This document shows, in pieces, positions 23,444 to 32,401 of a stretch of 44,810 nt of DNA (the first letter of the stretch is position 1; every line of letters begins with the position of its first letter). The notes beneath the pieces are model-generated. The model saw only the letters and a program-made list of their open reading frames with translations. It was not told the DNA's origin and did not search any database. Source of the DNA: Mycoplasma sp. CAG:877 (GTDB taxonomy: Bacteria > Bacillota_I > Bacilli_A > RF39 > UBA660); assembly GCA_000433455.1 (NCBI GenBank), contig HF992495.1, forward strand, positions 41,491 to 86,300, in the 5' to 3' direction. The translations under genes were made by a program, and so were the position numbers.

Positions 23444-23954
23444 TTGTAATTTAATTGTTGCTGGTCCTGCAACAGGAAAGACTTATTTAGCTTTAAATGA
23501 TAAGAGATTTGTTGATTTGGATGGAGAAAGGGCAGCTTATAAATATGGTTTTTCTAGTATTTCTGAGTTAGAAGTAGAAAGAAGTAAGGGAGAAAGAGGA
23601 GAGGTTGTAAATAGAGATTCTTTACAATATATAACTAGGATGATTGATGAGGTTATTAGGGATAAAAGAATTGGACTTTTGTCATACCATGAAGATATTT
23701 TAGATTATGTTTGGAAGAAGAATATTCCATACTGTTTAGTATATGCTTCACTTGATAGTAGAGAAGAATATATAAGAAGAATGAAAAAGAGAGGAAACTC
23801 TTTAGACTTTATTAAGAATATGACTGATGAAGATATATGGAAAAAGTTTTATGAGAAGGATCTTTTAGATACTAAGGCAACTTATAAGATTGAGTTAGGG
23901 AAGAATAAATATTTGTTTGATATAAGAGATTATTTTTTGGAGGAAGAAAAATGA
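23430..23954 (+). CDS. P-loop ATPase/kinase-like protein
   Basis: 174 residues. The Walker A motif GPATGKT sits at residues 12-18; a possible Walker-B-like strand is CLVYAS, and basic residues RRMKKRG follow as a lid. The size and layout fit a small nucleotide or polynucleotide kinase of phage or bacterial type, but the substrate is not evident. The end overlaps the next gene by four bases, and the start overlaps tag by 14. Confidence 0.8.
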   Translation: MSKINCNLIVAGPATGKTYLALNDKRFVDLDGERAAYKYGFSSISELEVERSKGERGEVVNRDSLQYITRMIDEVIRDKRIGLLSYHEDILDYVWKKNIPYCLVYASLDSREEYIRRMKKRGNSLDFIKNMTDEDIWKKFYEKDLLDTKATYKIELGKNKYLFDIRDYFLEEEK

Positions 23955-24547
23955 GTGAGGTAAAAGATAATATAGTTTATCATGGGAGCCGTAATGGTAA
24001 TATTGATTTTTTGAAGGCACATGTATCTACCCATGGCAAGGAATGTATTTACGCAACAGAAAATAAGACGGTTGCGATGTTATTTATGGGTGAAGGTAAG
24101 GGAGACTTGGATACTGTTTTAGCAGTTGATGATGATAAGTTAATACTTGTAGAGCGAAGAGCTGGAGTTTTAGAAGATAACTATAATCACGAAGGATATG
24201 TTTATGAGTTACCAGGAGATACTTTTAGACATTATGATTATTTATGGAAACCAGAAATGATTTCGTTTGAGAAGAGTATAAGACCGATTAGAAAAACATA
24301 TTATGATAATGTTTTAGAAGCTTTAGAAAATGAGGAGAGAGAGGGACATTTAAAAATTTATCATTATCCTAGTAGACCTAGTAGTATACCATTTGATAAT
24401 AGTGACTTGATTGATAAATATATTATGTTTTATAATAATGGTAATAGTCATGCGATTGATAGTTTACTTGAATGTTATCCGGAGTTTAGAGAAGAAGTTC
24501 AAAGTAGAGTTAATGTTGCTTTAGATAGTGAGAGGAGAGTTAAGTAA
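23951..24547 (+). CDS. ADP-ribosyltransferase-like protein, function unknown
   Basis: 198 residues. The start IVYHGSRNGNIDFLKAH, then GKECIYATENKTVAMLFM, follows the pattern of ART/PARP-fold proteins: a YHG or YHGS strand (His at the NAD-binding place), a YAT strand and a helix. A Glu in EGYVYELPGDTF could be the third residue. The C-terminal half is helical. Known relatives of this kind include KptA-type enzymes and toxins, but this particular family is uncharacterised as far as I know. It sits between a P-loop protein and an acetyltransferase in one operon. Confidence 0.65.
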   Translation: MSEVKDNIVYHGSRNGNIDFLKAHVSTHGKECIYATENKTVAMLFMGEGKGDLDTVLAVDDDKLILVERRAGVLEDNYNHEGYVYELPGDTFRHYDYLWKPEMISFEKSIRPIRKTYYDNVLEALENEEREGHLKIYHYPSRPSSIPFDNSDLIDKYIMFYNNGNSHAIDSLLECYPEFREEVQSRVNVALDSERRVK

Positions 24548-25056
24548 TGATAAGTGTTTTTGATTCAGAAAGAATTGATTATATACCGGTTTCTTTCGAC
24601 TTGGTAGATGATTATTTAGTTATGGTTAATGATAAGGAGATACAAAGACTTATTTCTAAAAATGAACGTGTATATTCTAGAGAAGATGAGCTTAATTGGA
24701 TAAAGTCTAAATTAGAAGACAAAGCTTATGTTTTTTCAATGATTTCTAAAGAAGATGGAAGTTATATTGGAAATGTTGAATTAATGGATGTAGAAAATGG
24801 TAGTGCTGAAGTTGGACTTTGTATTACTATGGGTATGCAAAATAAACATTATGGAACAGAGGCATTAAAAAGAATAATTGAGTATGCTTTTAAAGATGTA
24901 GGTTTAAATACTTTAACAGCTGTTGTATTTTCTAATAATGTTAGATCTTTACATAATGTAGAAAAATTTGGATTTAAAAGATGTGGTATTACTAAAGATG
25001 TAAAGGTAGAAGATGGCGTTAGTATTGATGATATATATTTTAAGTTAGAAAAATAA
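24547..25056 (+). CDS. GNAT N-acetyltransferase, RimJ/RimL-like
   Basis: 169 residues of GNAT fold: IGNVELMDVENGSAEVGLCI, then QNKHYGTEALKRIIEYAF (acetyl-CoA loop, Q/H-x-x-G-x-G/A type) and NVRSLHNVEKFGFKRCG. It probably acetylates a protein N-terminus or a small amine. It starts on the A of the previous stop. Confidence 0.88.
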   Translation: MISVFDSERIDYIPVSFDLVDDYLVMVNDKEIQRLISKNERVYSREDELNWIKSKLEDKAYVFSMISKEDGSYIGNVELMDVENGSAEVGLCITMGMQNKHYGTEALKRIIEYAFKDVGLNTLTAVVFSNNVRSLHNVEKFGFKRCGITKDVKVEDGVSIDDIYFKLEK

Positions 25057-25064
25057 GTATAAAA

Positions 25065-25112
25065 AAAGAAATGGATTATTTAGAAAAATTTTGTCCATTT
25101 CTTTTATTTTGT
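25065..25112 (+). terminator. strong intrinsic terminator, with a second small hairpin behind
   Basis: AAAGAAATGGA (25065-25075) pairs perfectly with TCCATTTCTTT (25094-25104), then T-rich. A second hairpin TACCA/TGGTA followed by T6 lies at 25123-25144. Confidence 0.85.
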
Positions 25113-25197
25113 GTCTTTATATTACCATATTTTTGGTATTTTTTCAAGACTAGTAATAAGAGTGAAAGTGTGGTAGTTAATATTGGAGGTGATTAAT

Positions 25198-26064
25198 ATG
25201 TTAAATAATATGACGGCTTTGATTAGTTGTTTTGCGAGAAGTTATCATACTGAGACTAGTAATATTAAGATTTATGATGATAAGTTTGCAAGGGAAATGT
25301 TAAGTGATAAGGAGTATAAAAATATTTCTTATAGTATGACAGGGGGAATTGAGTTTTTTAATGCAGATTATAGAGGTAATGATTCTTTAGGATGGATTGT
25401 TAATAATCACTTAGCTCCTGCAGTTTTAGCAAGAAGTAGTTTTAATGAAAGACATTTAAATAATGAGATTAAACTAGGGCTTTGCCAATATGTTTTATTA
25501 GGGGCAGGGTATGATACATCTAGTTATAAAGTTAATGATAAAGTAGATGTATTTGAACTTGATAGGATGGAGATGATTATTGATAAAAAAAGAAGAGTAG
25601 AAAAAGCTAATATTGATACTAGAAGAGTTTCTTATATTGGATGTGATTTTAGTAAGGACTGGATTAATTTACTTTTAGAAAGTGGTTTTGATAGAAGTAA
25701 GAAGACTTTATTTTCAATACTTGGAGTTAGTTATTATTTAGAAAAAGAGACTTTTTTTAAGATGATAAAATTACTTGCAGATAATATGGAAAAGGGAAGT
25801 TCTATTATATTTGATTATCCAGTTAGAGATGATTTCTATAATATGGAAAAAGAAGAGTTGGCTAGAGGTGCAGGTGAGGCTATGAAGGGTAAATATTCTA
25901 GAGAAGATATTTTAGCGTTATGTGATAGTTGTTCTCTTCATGTTTATGAAGACTTAGATAGTGATGATATAGATAGAGATTATTTTTATGATTATAATAC
26001 AATTAATCCAAATAATAGAATATATGCACCTAAGGGAGTTAATTATTGTTTATTAGTTAAGTAG
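25198..26064 (+). CDS. SAM-dependent methyltransferase, LCMT/PPM1 family
   Basis: 288 residues from ATG 25198; GGAGGTGAT at 25185-25193 is ideally placed, so the in-frame TTG 25183 is not the start. The leucine carboxyl methyltransferase family layout is visible: YVLLGAGYDTSSYK (SAM loop), VDVFELDRMEMIIDKK (acidic loop), then LGVSYYLEKETFFKMIKLL. Bacterial members make O-methyl esters on diverse small molecules or polyketides. The target is unknown. Confidence 0.88.
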   Translation: MLNNMTALISCFARSYHTETSNIKIYDDKFAREMLSDKEYKNISYSMTGGIEFFNADYRGNDSLGWIVNNHLAPAVLARSSFNERHLNNEIKLGLCQYVLLGAGYDTSSYKVNDKVDVFELDRMEMIIDKKRRVEKANIDTRRVSYIGCDFSKDWINLLLESGFDRSKKTLFSILGVSYYLEKETFFKMIKLLADNMEKGSSIIFDYPVRDDFYNMEKEELARGAGEAMKGKYSREDILALCDSCSLHVYEDLDSDDIDRDYFYDYNTINPNNRIYAPKGVNYCLLVK

Positions 26065-26082
26065 ATTTTAGAACTACTTTTT
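26059..26082 (+). terminator. intrinsic terminator followed by a -10 box
   Basis: AAGTAG (26059-26064) with CTACTT (26074-26079) and T6. TATAAT at 26086-26091 comes directly after and probably serves the CYTH gene. Confidence 0.7.
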
Positions 26083-26110
26083 TGCTATAATAGTTTTGGA
26101 GGTATGCTTT

Positions 26111-26674
26111 ATGAAAGAGATAGAAATATTAGTTGAAGTTTACTCACCGATAGAAGAGGTTATTAAAGTACTTGATAAGTTTACTTATGAGGGAGTTAAG
26201 GAGACAATAGATGTTTACTATTATGATCCTGTGCGAGGTAATTTAAAGCCTAATAGTAAGGGTGAGATAGATGAAGTTTGTAGAGTTAGAACTAAAGATA
26301 ATAAGAATTATATTACTTATAAAGTAGATAATTTTGATAATGGTAAATGGTTATATTCTGATGAGTATGAAACTGAAGTTGGAAATATTTATATGATTAC
26401 GGAGATATTAAAAAAGTTAGGTCTTAAGGAATTACTTACTATTCATAATAGTAAGAGGACTTATGCTACAGATAAGTATGAAATTGTACTAGAAACTGTT
26501 AAAGATTTGGGATATTTTTTAGAGGTTGAATATTGTACTAATGAAGATGTTGAGGTTAGTTTAATTAAAGAAGAGATTCAAAAGTTTATTGATGATCTTG
26601 GTATTAAAGTTTCAAGTGAGTTAAATATGGGTAAACCAGAAATGATGATTAAGAAGTTAGGAATAGAGGTTTAA
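26111..26674 (+). CDS. CYTH-domain protein (CyaB/thiamine-triphosphatase fold)
   Basis: 187 residues from ATG 26111, behind GGAGGT at 26098-26103. It starts KEIEILVEV, the place of the ExExK signature, but the Lys is replaced by Leu. Later VCRVRTKDNKNYITYKV and YEIVLETVKDLGYFLEVEY fit the CYTH tunnel strands with alternating Arg, Lys and Glu. CYTH enzymes act on triphosphates with metal ions; losing the signature Lys makes the activity uncertain. Confidence 0.82.
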   Translation: MKEIEILVEVYSPIEEVIKVLDKFTYEGVKETIDVYYYDPVRGNLKPNSKGEIDEVCRVRTKDNKNYITYKVDNFDNGKWLYSDEYETEVGNIYMITEILKKLGLKELLTIHNSKRTYATDKYEIVLETVKDLGYFLEVEYCTNEDVEVSLIKEEIQKFIDDLGIKVSSELNMGKPEMMIKKLGIEV

Positions 26675-26675
26675 A

Positions 26676-27656
26676 ATGATAGATATAATTATGCCTGTTT
26701 ATAATACACCTATTGATGATTTAAAAAGATGTTTAAGTTGTATAGAAAGACAAACTTTTAAAGATTATAAAGTTTATATAATTGATGATGGTAGTTTTGA
26801 TGAAGTTAGAATTTTTTTAGATGAGTATGCTAAAGATAAAGAGAACTGTATTGTTAAACATGTAGTTAATGGAGGAGTAAGTAGAGCTAGAAATATTGGA
26901 ATAGATAGTTCTAGTGCGGAGTATTTAACTTTTGTAGATAGTGATGATACTTTAGAAGAAAACTTTTTAGAAGAAGCATTTAGTTTGATTAAAGATAATG
27001 ATCTAGATTTAGTTATTGGCGGATATAATGAAGTAAAAAATGGTGAAGTTGTAAAGGTACGCAAATGTGATGATGGATTTTATATTTATGATAAGAGTAA
27101 TTTAGATTTAGTTATGGATAAGTTACTGTCTGGTAAGTTAAGGGAAGATAATAAAAATATTGGTAGTCTTCCAACTGGTAGGATATATACTAGACTTTAT
27201 AAAAGAAGTGTACTTGGAGATTTAAGATTTAATAGTAGTCTTGGAATGAGTGAAGATACTTTATTCATGATTGATTTTATGGATAGAGTAGGACGTATAG
27301 GCTTAAGTTCTAGTGTTTGGTACAACTATTATATAAATGATTATTCTATTAGTAGAAGAAAAGTTAGTGATAAAGTTATTAATGATCATATGATGTTTAT
27401 TGAAGAAGTTTATAAGAGAATGTTGGTAGAGGATGATTTAAGAATTAAAAATGCTTATATATTTAGAGTATTTAAGTCATTAATTAATTTGGTTGATTTG
27501 ATAAAGTCTAGTGATTATAGCGATAGTACTTTAGATAAAGTTTTACATAATTCGATGTTTTCTTGTTTAAAAGATTTAGATATATCAAGTTATATTAATG
27601 TTAGTGATAAGGAAGTAGAATTTTTAAATAATTATATTGCATTATATGTAGTTTAG
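26676..27656 (+). CDS. family 2 glycosyltransferase
   Basis: 326 residues. GT-A fold: IDIIMPVYNTPIDDLKRCL, YIIDDGSFDE, GVSRARNIGIDSS and the metal site VDSDDTLEE, then a helical C-terminal part. It transfers a sugar from a nucleotide sugar, probably to a surface polymer. It starts two bases after the CYTH stop, behind GGAATAGAGG. Confidence 0.93.
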   Translation: MIDIIMPVYNTPIDDLKRCLSCIERQTFKDYKVYIIDDGSFDEVRIFLDEYAKDKENCIVKHVVNGGVSRARNIGIDSSSAEYLTFVDSDDTLEENFLEEAFSLIKDNDLDLVIGGYNEVKNGEVVKVRKCDDGFYIYDKSNLDLVMDKLLSGKLREDNKNIGSLPTGRIYTRLYKRSVLGDLRFNSSLGMSEDTLFMIDFMDRVGRIGLSSSVWYNYYINDYSISRRKVSDKVINDHMMFIEEVYKRMLVEDDLRIKNAYIFRVFKSLINLVDLIKSSDYSDSTLDKVLHNSMFSCLKDLDISSYINVSDKEVEFLNNYIALYVV

Positions 27657-27675
27657 ATGTGGAGGAGTTAATTGT

Positions 27676-28095
27676 ATGGTTACTAAAAAGGCAGGATGTT
27701 TTTTGATAAGAAAAGAGTCAAGAGAGGTTGCGGTTATTTATAGAAAGAAACAAAATGATTATTCGTTTCCAAAAGGACATGTAGAAGAAGGGGAAACGTT
27801 AAAGCAAACAGCAGTAAGAGAGGTTGCTGAAGAGACAAAGAGAATAGCTTTTATAATTGATGAGTATGAACCTTTTGTAGAAAAATATACAACACCAAAG
27901 GGTGAAGAATGTGTTTGTTACATGTTTTTTGCAGTTGATAAAGGAAAAAGTAATAATCAAAGTGAAGATACGCATGATGTTGTTTGGACTCCAGTTGATA
28001 AAGTCTTAGAAGTTTTAAGTTATGACAGTTTAAAAAACACTTGGAAATCAGTTGAGAAAATAATACTTGAAATATTAGAAAATGATAATGTATAG
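27676..28095 (+). CDS. NUDIX hydrolase
   Basis: 139 residues. The Nudix box reads GHVEEGETLKQTAVREVAEE, a full match to GX5EX7REUXEE. Such enzymes hydrolyse nucleoside diphosphates linked to X, for example diadenosine tetraphosphate or oxidised nucleotides. The fold and size fit the Ap4A-hydrolase type. Confidence 0.92.
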   Translation: MVTKKAGCFLIRKESREVAVIYRKKQNDYSFPKGHVEEGETLKQTAVREVAEETKRIAFIIDEYEPFVEKYTTPKGEECVCYMFFAVDKGKSNNQSEDTHDVVWTPVDKVLEVLSYDSLKNTWKSVEKIILEILENDNV

Positions 28096-28155
28096 GGGTT
28101 TTTAAAGTTTAATTTTAGTAGGAAAAGTTTATTCTATTATAAGATGAAAAAAGTA

Positions 28156-28185
28156 TAGACATCTAGATTATATTTATGATATGAT
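28156..28185 (+). promoter_or_regulatory. candidate promoter of the GrpB-family gene
   Basis: TAGACA (28156-28161), 18-base spacer, TATGAT (28180-28185). Confidence 0.45.
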
Positions 28186-28215
28186 GTAACGATATATTAG
28201 GAGGTGTTTATATAT

Positions 28216-28734
28216 ATGGGATTAAAGGTTGGTACTGTTAAGTTGGAGGAGTATAATCCAAAGTGGAAGGACATGTACTTAGAGGAAGAGAAGAATTTAA
28301 AAGAAATGTTTGGAGATGTAGCGTTAGCTATTGAACATATTGGTTCAACTTCTGTAGAAGGTTTGTCAGCTAAACCTATTATTGATATTGCGATAGGCGT
28401 TAAGAACTTAAGTGATTTTGATAAAGTAGCTAAAAAGTTTATGGTGGATCCTTATTCGGTAAAAGAAGATTCTACAGAGGGAGAGATTTTAGTTCGAAAG
28501 GGAAATGAAGATAACCGAACACATTTTATTCATGTTATGGAGATTGAAGGAAAAAGGTATATTGAATCTCTTCTTTTTAGAGATTATTTAAGAAAAAATG
28601 TTTGGGCTTTAAAAGAGTATGAAGATTTAAAAAAAGATTTAGCTATAAAATATGCTGATGATAGAAAAAAATATACGGCTTCTAAAAATGAGTTTATTAA
28701 CAAGATACTTAAGTTGGCGTATGAGGAGAAGTAG
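28216..28734 (+). CDS. GrpB family protein (nucleotidyltransferase fold)
   Basis: 172 residues from ATG 28216, ten bases after AGGAGGTG. The family marks are EEYNPKWKDMYLEEEKNL, AIEHIGSTSVEGLSAKPIIDIAIGV (in part HIGSTSVEGLSAKPIIDI) and RTHFIHV. GrpB proteins belong to the nucleotidyltransferase superfamily; their substrate is not established. It precedes the broken phosphorylase gene. Confidence 0.9.
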   Translation: MGLKVGTVKLEEYNPKWKDMYLEEEKNLKEMFGDVALAIEHIGSTSVEGLSAKPIIDIAIGVKNLSDFDKVAKKFMVDPYSVKEDSTEGEILVRKGNEDNRTHFIHVMEIEGKRYIESLLFRDYLRKNVWALKEYEDLKKDLAIKYADDRKKYTASKNEFINKILKLAYEEK

Positions 28735-28743
28735 AGGATATTT

Positions 28744-29514
28744 ATGAAGTATAGTGATATTTTAGAAGCACATTTTAAATATGGGGCTACTAGAGAAGAT
28801 ATAATTAAAAGATATTGATATGAAGAGATACTTGATAATGTAGTGATTGCTCCTTGGTGGAGTCATGAAATATTTAATGATAAAGTTTTAAAAATTGAAA
28901 AAGTAAGTGATAAAGTCTTTAATATTTATGGAGATGGTTTTTCGTTTTCGTATATTGAGGTTGGTCAAGTAGGGGCTCCAGTTATTTTAGATACTGTACT
29001 TGCTTTAGGTGTTACTAATTGTAAGAATATTTTATTTATAGGTTCGGTTGGATCTTTAAGTAGTGAAATAAAGATTGGAGATATTGTTATTCCAAAAGGA
29101 TCTATTTGTTGCGATGGGGCTTCTAGATATTTGAATAATAATTTTACTGATGAGTTTTTTAAGATAGAGTATCCGACGGTAGAGTTTACTAAAAAACTTG
29201 TTGGATTGGTTCAGGAGTTTGATGTTAAATACCACCATGTTTTGAATTGTAGTGTTGACTCTATATTTGGACAATTTGTACATATTGATGAATTTTTAGA
29301 AAGGGGTGCTTTAACTATTGAAATGGAGACGGCTACATTATTTAAAGCAAGTTCTTTGATAGGTGTTAATGCTGGAGCTATTTTTGTAGTATCTGATAAT
29401 GTTCTTATGAATAAATCTTTATTTTCTGGTAGAAGTGATGAGGAAAATAAGTATAGATATTATGTAAAAGAAGAAGTAATACCAGAAATAGTATGTAGAC
29501 TATTTACGAGGTGA
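28744..29514 (+). pseudogene. nucleoside phosphorylase (PNP/UDP family) interrupted by an in-frame TGA
   Basis: From ATG 28744, behind GAGGATA, the frame runs KYSDILEAHFKYGATREDI, hits TGA at 28816-28818 and continues in the same frame for 232 codons to 29514. The parts together are 256 codons, near normal for uridine/purine nucleoside phosphorylases. Family marks are LGVTNCKNILFIGSVGSL, GDIVIPKG, and IEMETATLF where phosphate and nucleoside bind. The TGA probably replaces a TGG codon (Tyr-Trp-Tyr). Either the gene is dead, translation restarts at GTG 28843, or the stop is read through. TGA is a normal stop elsewhere here. Confidence 0.7.
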
Positions 29515-29518
29515 TAGT

Positions 29519-29932
29519 ATGGATAATGATCGAGTAAAACATTCTATTAGTGTTGCGAGACGGATGATGGAGATTGGTAGGAGTTATGATTTAAGTAATG
29601 AAGAGTTAGAAGAATTATTTGTCTTAGGACTTAATCATGATATTGGATATGAGTTTTGTGATGGTAGGGATCACAATGTAGTTGGTGGAAATATTTTAAA
29701 AAGAAGTAATTATAAATATTGGAGAGAAGTATATTATCATGGAGTTGTTCAAGAGGAGTATAGTTCTTTATATTTAAAAATACTGAATACGGCAGATATG
29801 CAGGTTGATAAATATGGAAATGTTGTTGGTTTTGAGGAAAGACTTAAAGATATAAAGAGTAGATATGGAGAAGATTCAGTTGTATATAAGAGCTGTGTTT
29901 TATTAATTGAATTTATAAAGAGTGAGGTTTAG
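29519..29932 (+). CDS. HD-domain phosphohydrolase
   Basis: 137 residues. HD metal ligands: His8 in VKHSISVARRM, LNHDIGYEF (HD pair), a His in DHNVVGG and Asp in NTADMQVDKYG. It is the size of YqeK-like HD proteins, which cleave nucleotides such as Ap4A. It starts five bases after the phosphorylase frame, so it was once or still is in that operon. Confidence 0.85.
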   Translation: MDNDRVKHSISVARRMMEIGRSYDLSNEELEELFVLGLNHDIGYEFCDGRDHNVVGGNILKRSNYKYWREVYYHGVVQEEYSSLYLKILNTADMQVDKYGNVVGFEERLKDIKSRYGEDSVVYKSCVLLIEFIKSEV

Positions 29933-29933
29933 G

Positions 29934-30479
29934 ATGAGACATAACGGAACTAAGAAATTGGAGACTGATCGACTATTACTAAGAAGAATTTATAAAGAAG
30001 ATGCTATAGAAATATATAATGGTTTTATTAATCAAGAGAGATTTTTATATTATCTAAATAAAGAGAAGAGAACACTAGAAGAAGAGATTTCTTCTTTAGA
30101 AATGATTGATGAAAAGAATAAAAATGAAGATTACTATAACTGGGTTATAACTTTAAAAGATACTGGTAAGATAATTGGAATGATTGTATTAAAAGTAGAA
30201 GAAGTAAATGAATGTGTTGAAGCAACTTATGCCATAGATGAGAGATATTGTAATAAGGGTTATATGAGTGAGACTTTAAAAAGAGTTATAAAATATGCTT
30301 TTGAAGAGTTACTTGTTAATAGATTTCAGACTTGTTGCGTTGTTTCTAATGAAGCTTCTAGAAAGGTTATGGAAAAGTGTGGGATGGGTCTAGAAGGCCT
30401 TCTTAGAAGTTATGTTATTTTAAAAGATGGATATCATGATACGTATATGTATTCTATTGTTAGAGAAGATTTAGAGTAG
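29934..30479 (+). CDS. GNAT N-acetyltransferase, RimJ/RimL-like
   Basis: 181 residues from ATG 29934 (an earlier GTG 29922 overlaps the HD gene). LETDRLLLRRIYKEDAIEIY is the classical RimJ/L start; ATYAIDERYCNKGYMSETL and NEASRKVMEKCGMGLEG complete the acetyl-CoA fold. Substrate unknown. Confidence 0.9.
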   Translation: MRHNGTKKLETDRLLLRRIYKEDAIEIYNGFINQERFLYYLNKEKRTLEEEISSLEMIDEKNKNEDYYNWVITLKDTGKIIGMIVLKVEEVNECVEATYAIDERYCNKGYMSETLKRVIKYAFEELLVNRFQTCCVVSNEASRKVMEKCGMGLEGLLRSYVILKDGYHDTYMYSIVREDLE

Positions 30480-30488
30480 GTGATAATG

Positions 30489-31703
30489 ATGAAGTACTTT
30501 AGTAAGGAAGATGTTAGAAAGATTATACAAGATGCATTTAATTTTATTGATAATGGAAAAGTAGTGTGGAAGGATATGGCGTTTTTAGGACATCCAGGAT
30601 TTTACTTTTTTCATACAAAAAATGAATTAGATCAAAAGATAGAAAATCAGCTAGTTAAAGATAGATATGATCAATATGATATTTGTTATACAATGAATAG
30701 TCTAATTAAATTTATGCTTTCTAAGTATGATTCACATACTAAAGTACTTTTTAGTGAGGGAAGATATTTACCTATTGAGTTAAAGATTGTAGATAATGAA
30801 GTATATATAATTAATGTTTCTTCAAAGTTTAATAAATTTAAGACTTGGAAAGTATTAGAAATTAATGGTGTTATAGTCAGCAAGTTATTAAATGAAATAG
30901 AGGAGATTTGTTGTTACTCAACAGAAGAATATTTAAGAGCAAGACAAGTAAGTATACTTGAAGATATTGATATGTTAAGAACTTTACCTAGTATAGATAG
31001 TACAACTTTCGAGTTCGATTTTTTAGTTAGTGATGGAGAAAATAGCGAAGTGATTAGTTTTGATATTAATAATTTAGTTGATGAAGTAGAGGCAAGTTTT
31101 CTTCCAGAAAATTATTCTTATGAGTTGGTTAATGATTGTGTAGTTATTCATTATAATGCTTGTCGGGATAAAGATAAAATGGAGGAGTTAATTAAGAAGA
31201 TTAGTACAATTCATAGTGATAAGTATATTATAGATTTAAGATATAATGGTGGAGGAGATTCTAGTATTATTAGGCCTTTGATAGAGTTTTTGAAAGGAAA
31301 GATGGTTGTTGTTTTAATAAATGAATATGTATTTTCTTCTGGGAGAATGGCATTGGTTGAGTTAAAGAAAATAGGTGCCTATGTTATTGGAACTAATATT
31401 AGTACTTCACTTAATGCATTTGGTAATAATCCATCAGAATATAAAATAGATGGTACTGAGTTAATTGTTAAAAGAAGTTCTAATTATTTTCTTTATGATA
31501 GTGAATATAATTGTGAGAGTTTTTCGAAGAATAATTTTTTTGAGTACTTTAAAGATAGAAAAGCGTTATTAGAACCAGTTTTTATAAGTCCAGATTTGGA
31601 GGTAAAAGAGACTATTGATGATATTGTCGCTGGAAGAGATATACAGATGAAGATGGCATTTCAATATTTAGAGGAGAAATTTAATGGAAAAAGTTCAGTT
31701 TGA
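30489..31703 (+). CDS. S41-family (tail-specific-like) serine peptidase without signal peptide
   Basis: 404 residues from ATG 30489, with AGGTG six bases upstream. The C-terminal part has the S41 marks YIIDLRYNGGGDSSIIRPL and VVVLINEYVFSSGRMALVELK, in which Ser of FSSGR is the nucleophile, then GTNISTS. No PDZ domain, no signal peptide and no membrane helix are seen, so it may act in the cytoplasm or lack classical export. It overlaps the next peptidase gene by 20 bases. Confidence 0.85.
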   Translation: MKYFSKEDVRKIIQDAFNFIDNGKVVWKDMAFLGHPGFYFFHTKNELDQKIENQLVKDRYDQYDICYTMNSLIKFMLSKYDSHTKVLFSEGRYLPIELKIVDNEVYIINVSSKFNKFKTWKVLEINGVIVSKLLNEIEEICCYSTEEYLRARQVSILEDIDMLRTLPSIDSTTFEFDFLVSDGENSEVISFDINNLVDEVEASFLPENYSYELVNDCVVIHYNACRDKDKMEELIKKISTIHSDKYIIDLRYNGGGDSSIIRPLIEFLKGKMVVVLINEYVFSSGRMALVELKKIGAYVIGTNISTSLNAFGNNPSEYKIDGTELIVKRSSNYFLYDSEYNCESFSKNNFFEYFKDRKALLEPVFISPDLEVKETIDDIVAGRDIQMKMAFQYLEEKFNGKSSV

Positions 31704-32370
31704 TAATGATAATTTTATTTTATATGCACCAGATAGTTTGAGTATTATTACAGAAGGATTAGAGGATATTTTGAATAGTTCTTTTGAATTTTATAAGAAG
31801 TTATTTGGAGTTGATAGTTTTAGAAAAATACAGATTAATTTTTTTGATGATTTGGGTAAGTTTAGAGAGTTTATTTATGATTTAAGAGGAGAGAATGAGT
31901 CTTTACCGGAATATGCAACTGGTACTTTTGATCAGGGAATGATTAATATGTGTTTAAGTCCTAATATAAAAAATGATAACCCTAATCTTAACCATTATAA
32001 ACATTGTGCTTCACATGAGTTATTTCATATTATGTATCAAGAGTTAGTATGGGAAAAGTTAGGTATGAAGAGAATAATTTGGTTTGATGAGGGAATGGCT
32101 GAGTTATTTTCTGGTGAGTATAATTTTACTAAGGATTCATATGATAAGTTTTTAAATGAAGTTAGAAAAACTACGATGGAAGTTCCTAATTTGAATGAGA
32201 TTTCTCATGGAACATCTTTTAAAAATGATAAGTATAATGGATATTTACTTAGTTTAATTGCGGTTAAAGAAATATATGATAAGTTAGGGTTTGAGAAGTT
32301 TAGAAAAATAATGTATAATGAAGATGAAATTATAAAATACGGAGAGTCTATTTTGAAAGAGATTTTCTAG
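31684..32370 (+). CDS. gluzincin (peptidase MA-like) metallopeptidase
   Basis: 228 residues. The zinc site is HELFHIMYQ (HExxH) followed 24 residues later by WFDEGMAELF, where the Glu is the third ligand: the gluzincin (MA clan, M1/M61-like) arrangement. An N-terminal domain of about 100 residues is beta-rich. No signal peptide is seen. It shares 20 bases with the S41 gene, so the two peptidases are translated together. Confidence 0.87.
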   Translation: MEKVQFDNDNFILYAPDSLSIITEGLEDILNSSFEFYKKLFGVDSFRKIQINFFDDLGKFREFIYDLRGENESLPEYATGTFDQGMINMCLSPNIKNDNPNLNHYKHCASHELFHIMYQELVWEKLGMKRIIWFDEGMAELFSGEYNFTKDSYDKFLNEVRKTTMEVPNLNEISHGTSFKNDKYNGYLLSLIAVKEIYDKLGFEKFRKIMYNEDEIIKYGESILKEIF

Positions 32371-32401
32371 GTATTAAGAATAATTACTGGTGGTGGTTAA
32401 G

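Noticed and set aside
26774..27064. Minus-strand frame in the glycosyltransferase gene
   Set aside because: Antisense shadow with no start signal; the plus strand has full family motifs.
28816..28818. TGA read as tryptophan throughout (Mycoplasma code)
   Set aside because: Many genes here end at TGA at the expected length and Trp is TGG, so the code is standard; only this one TGA is odd.
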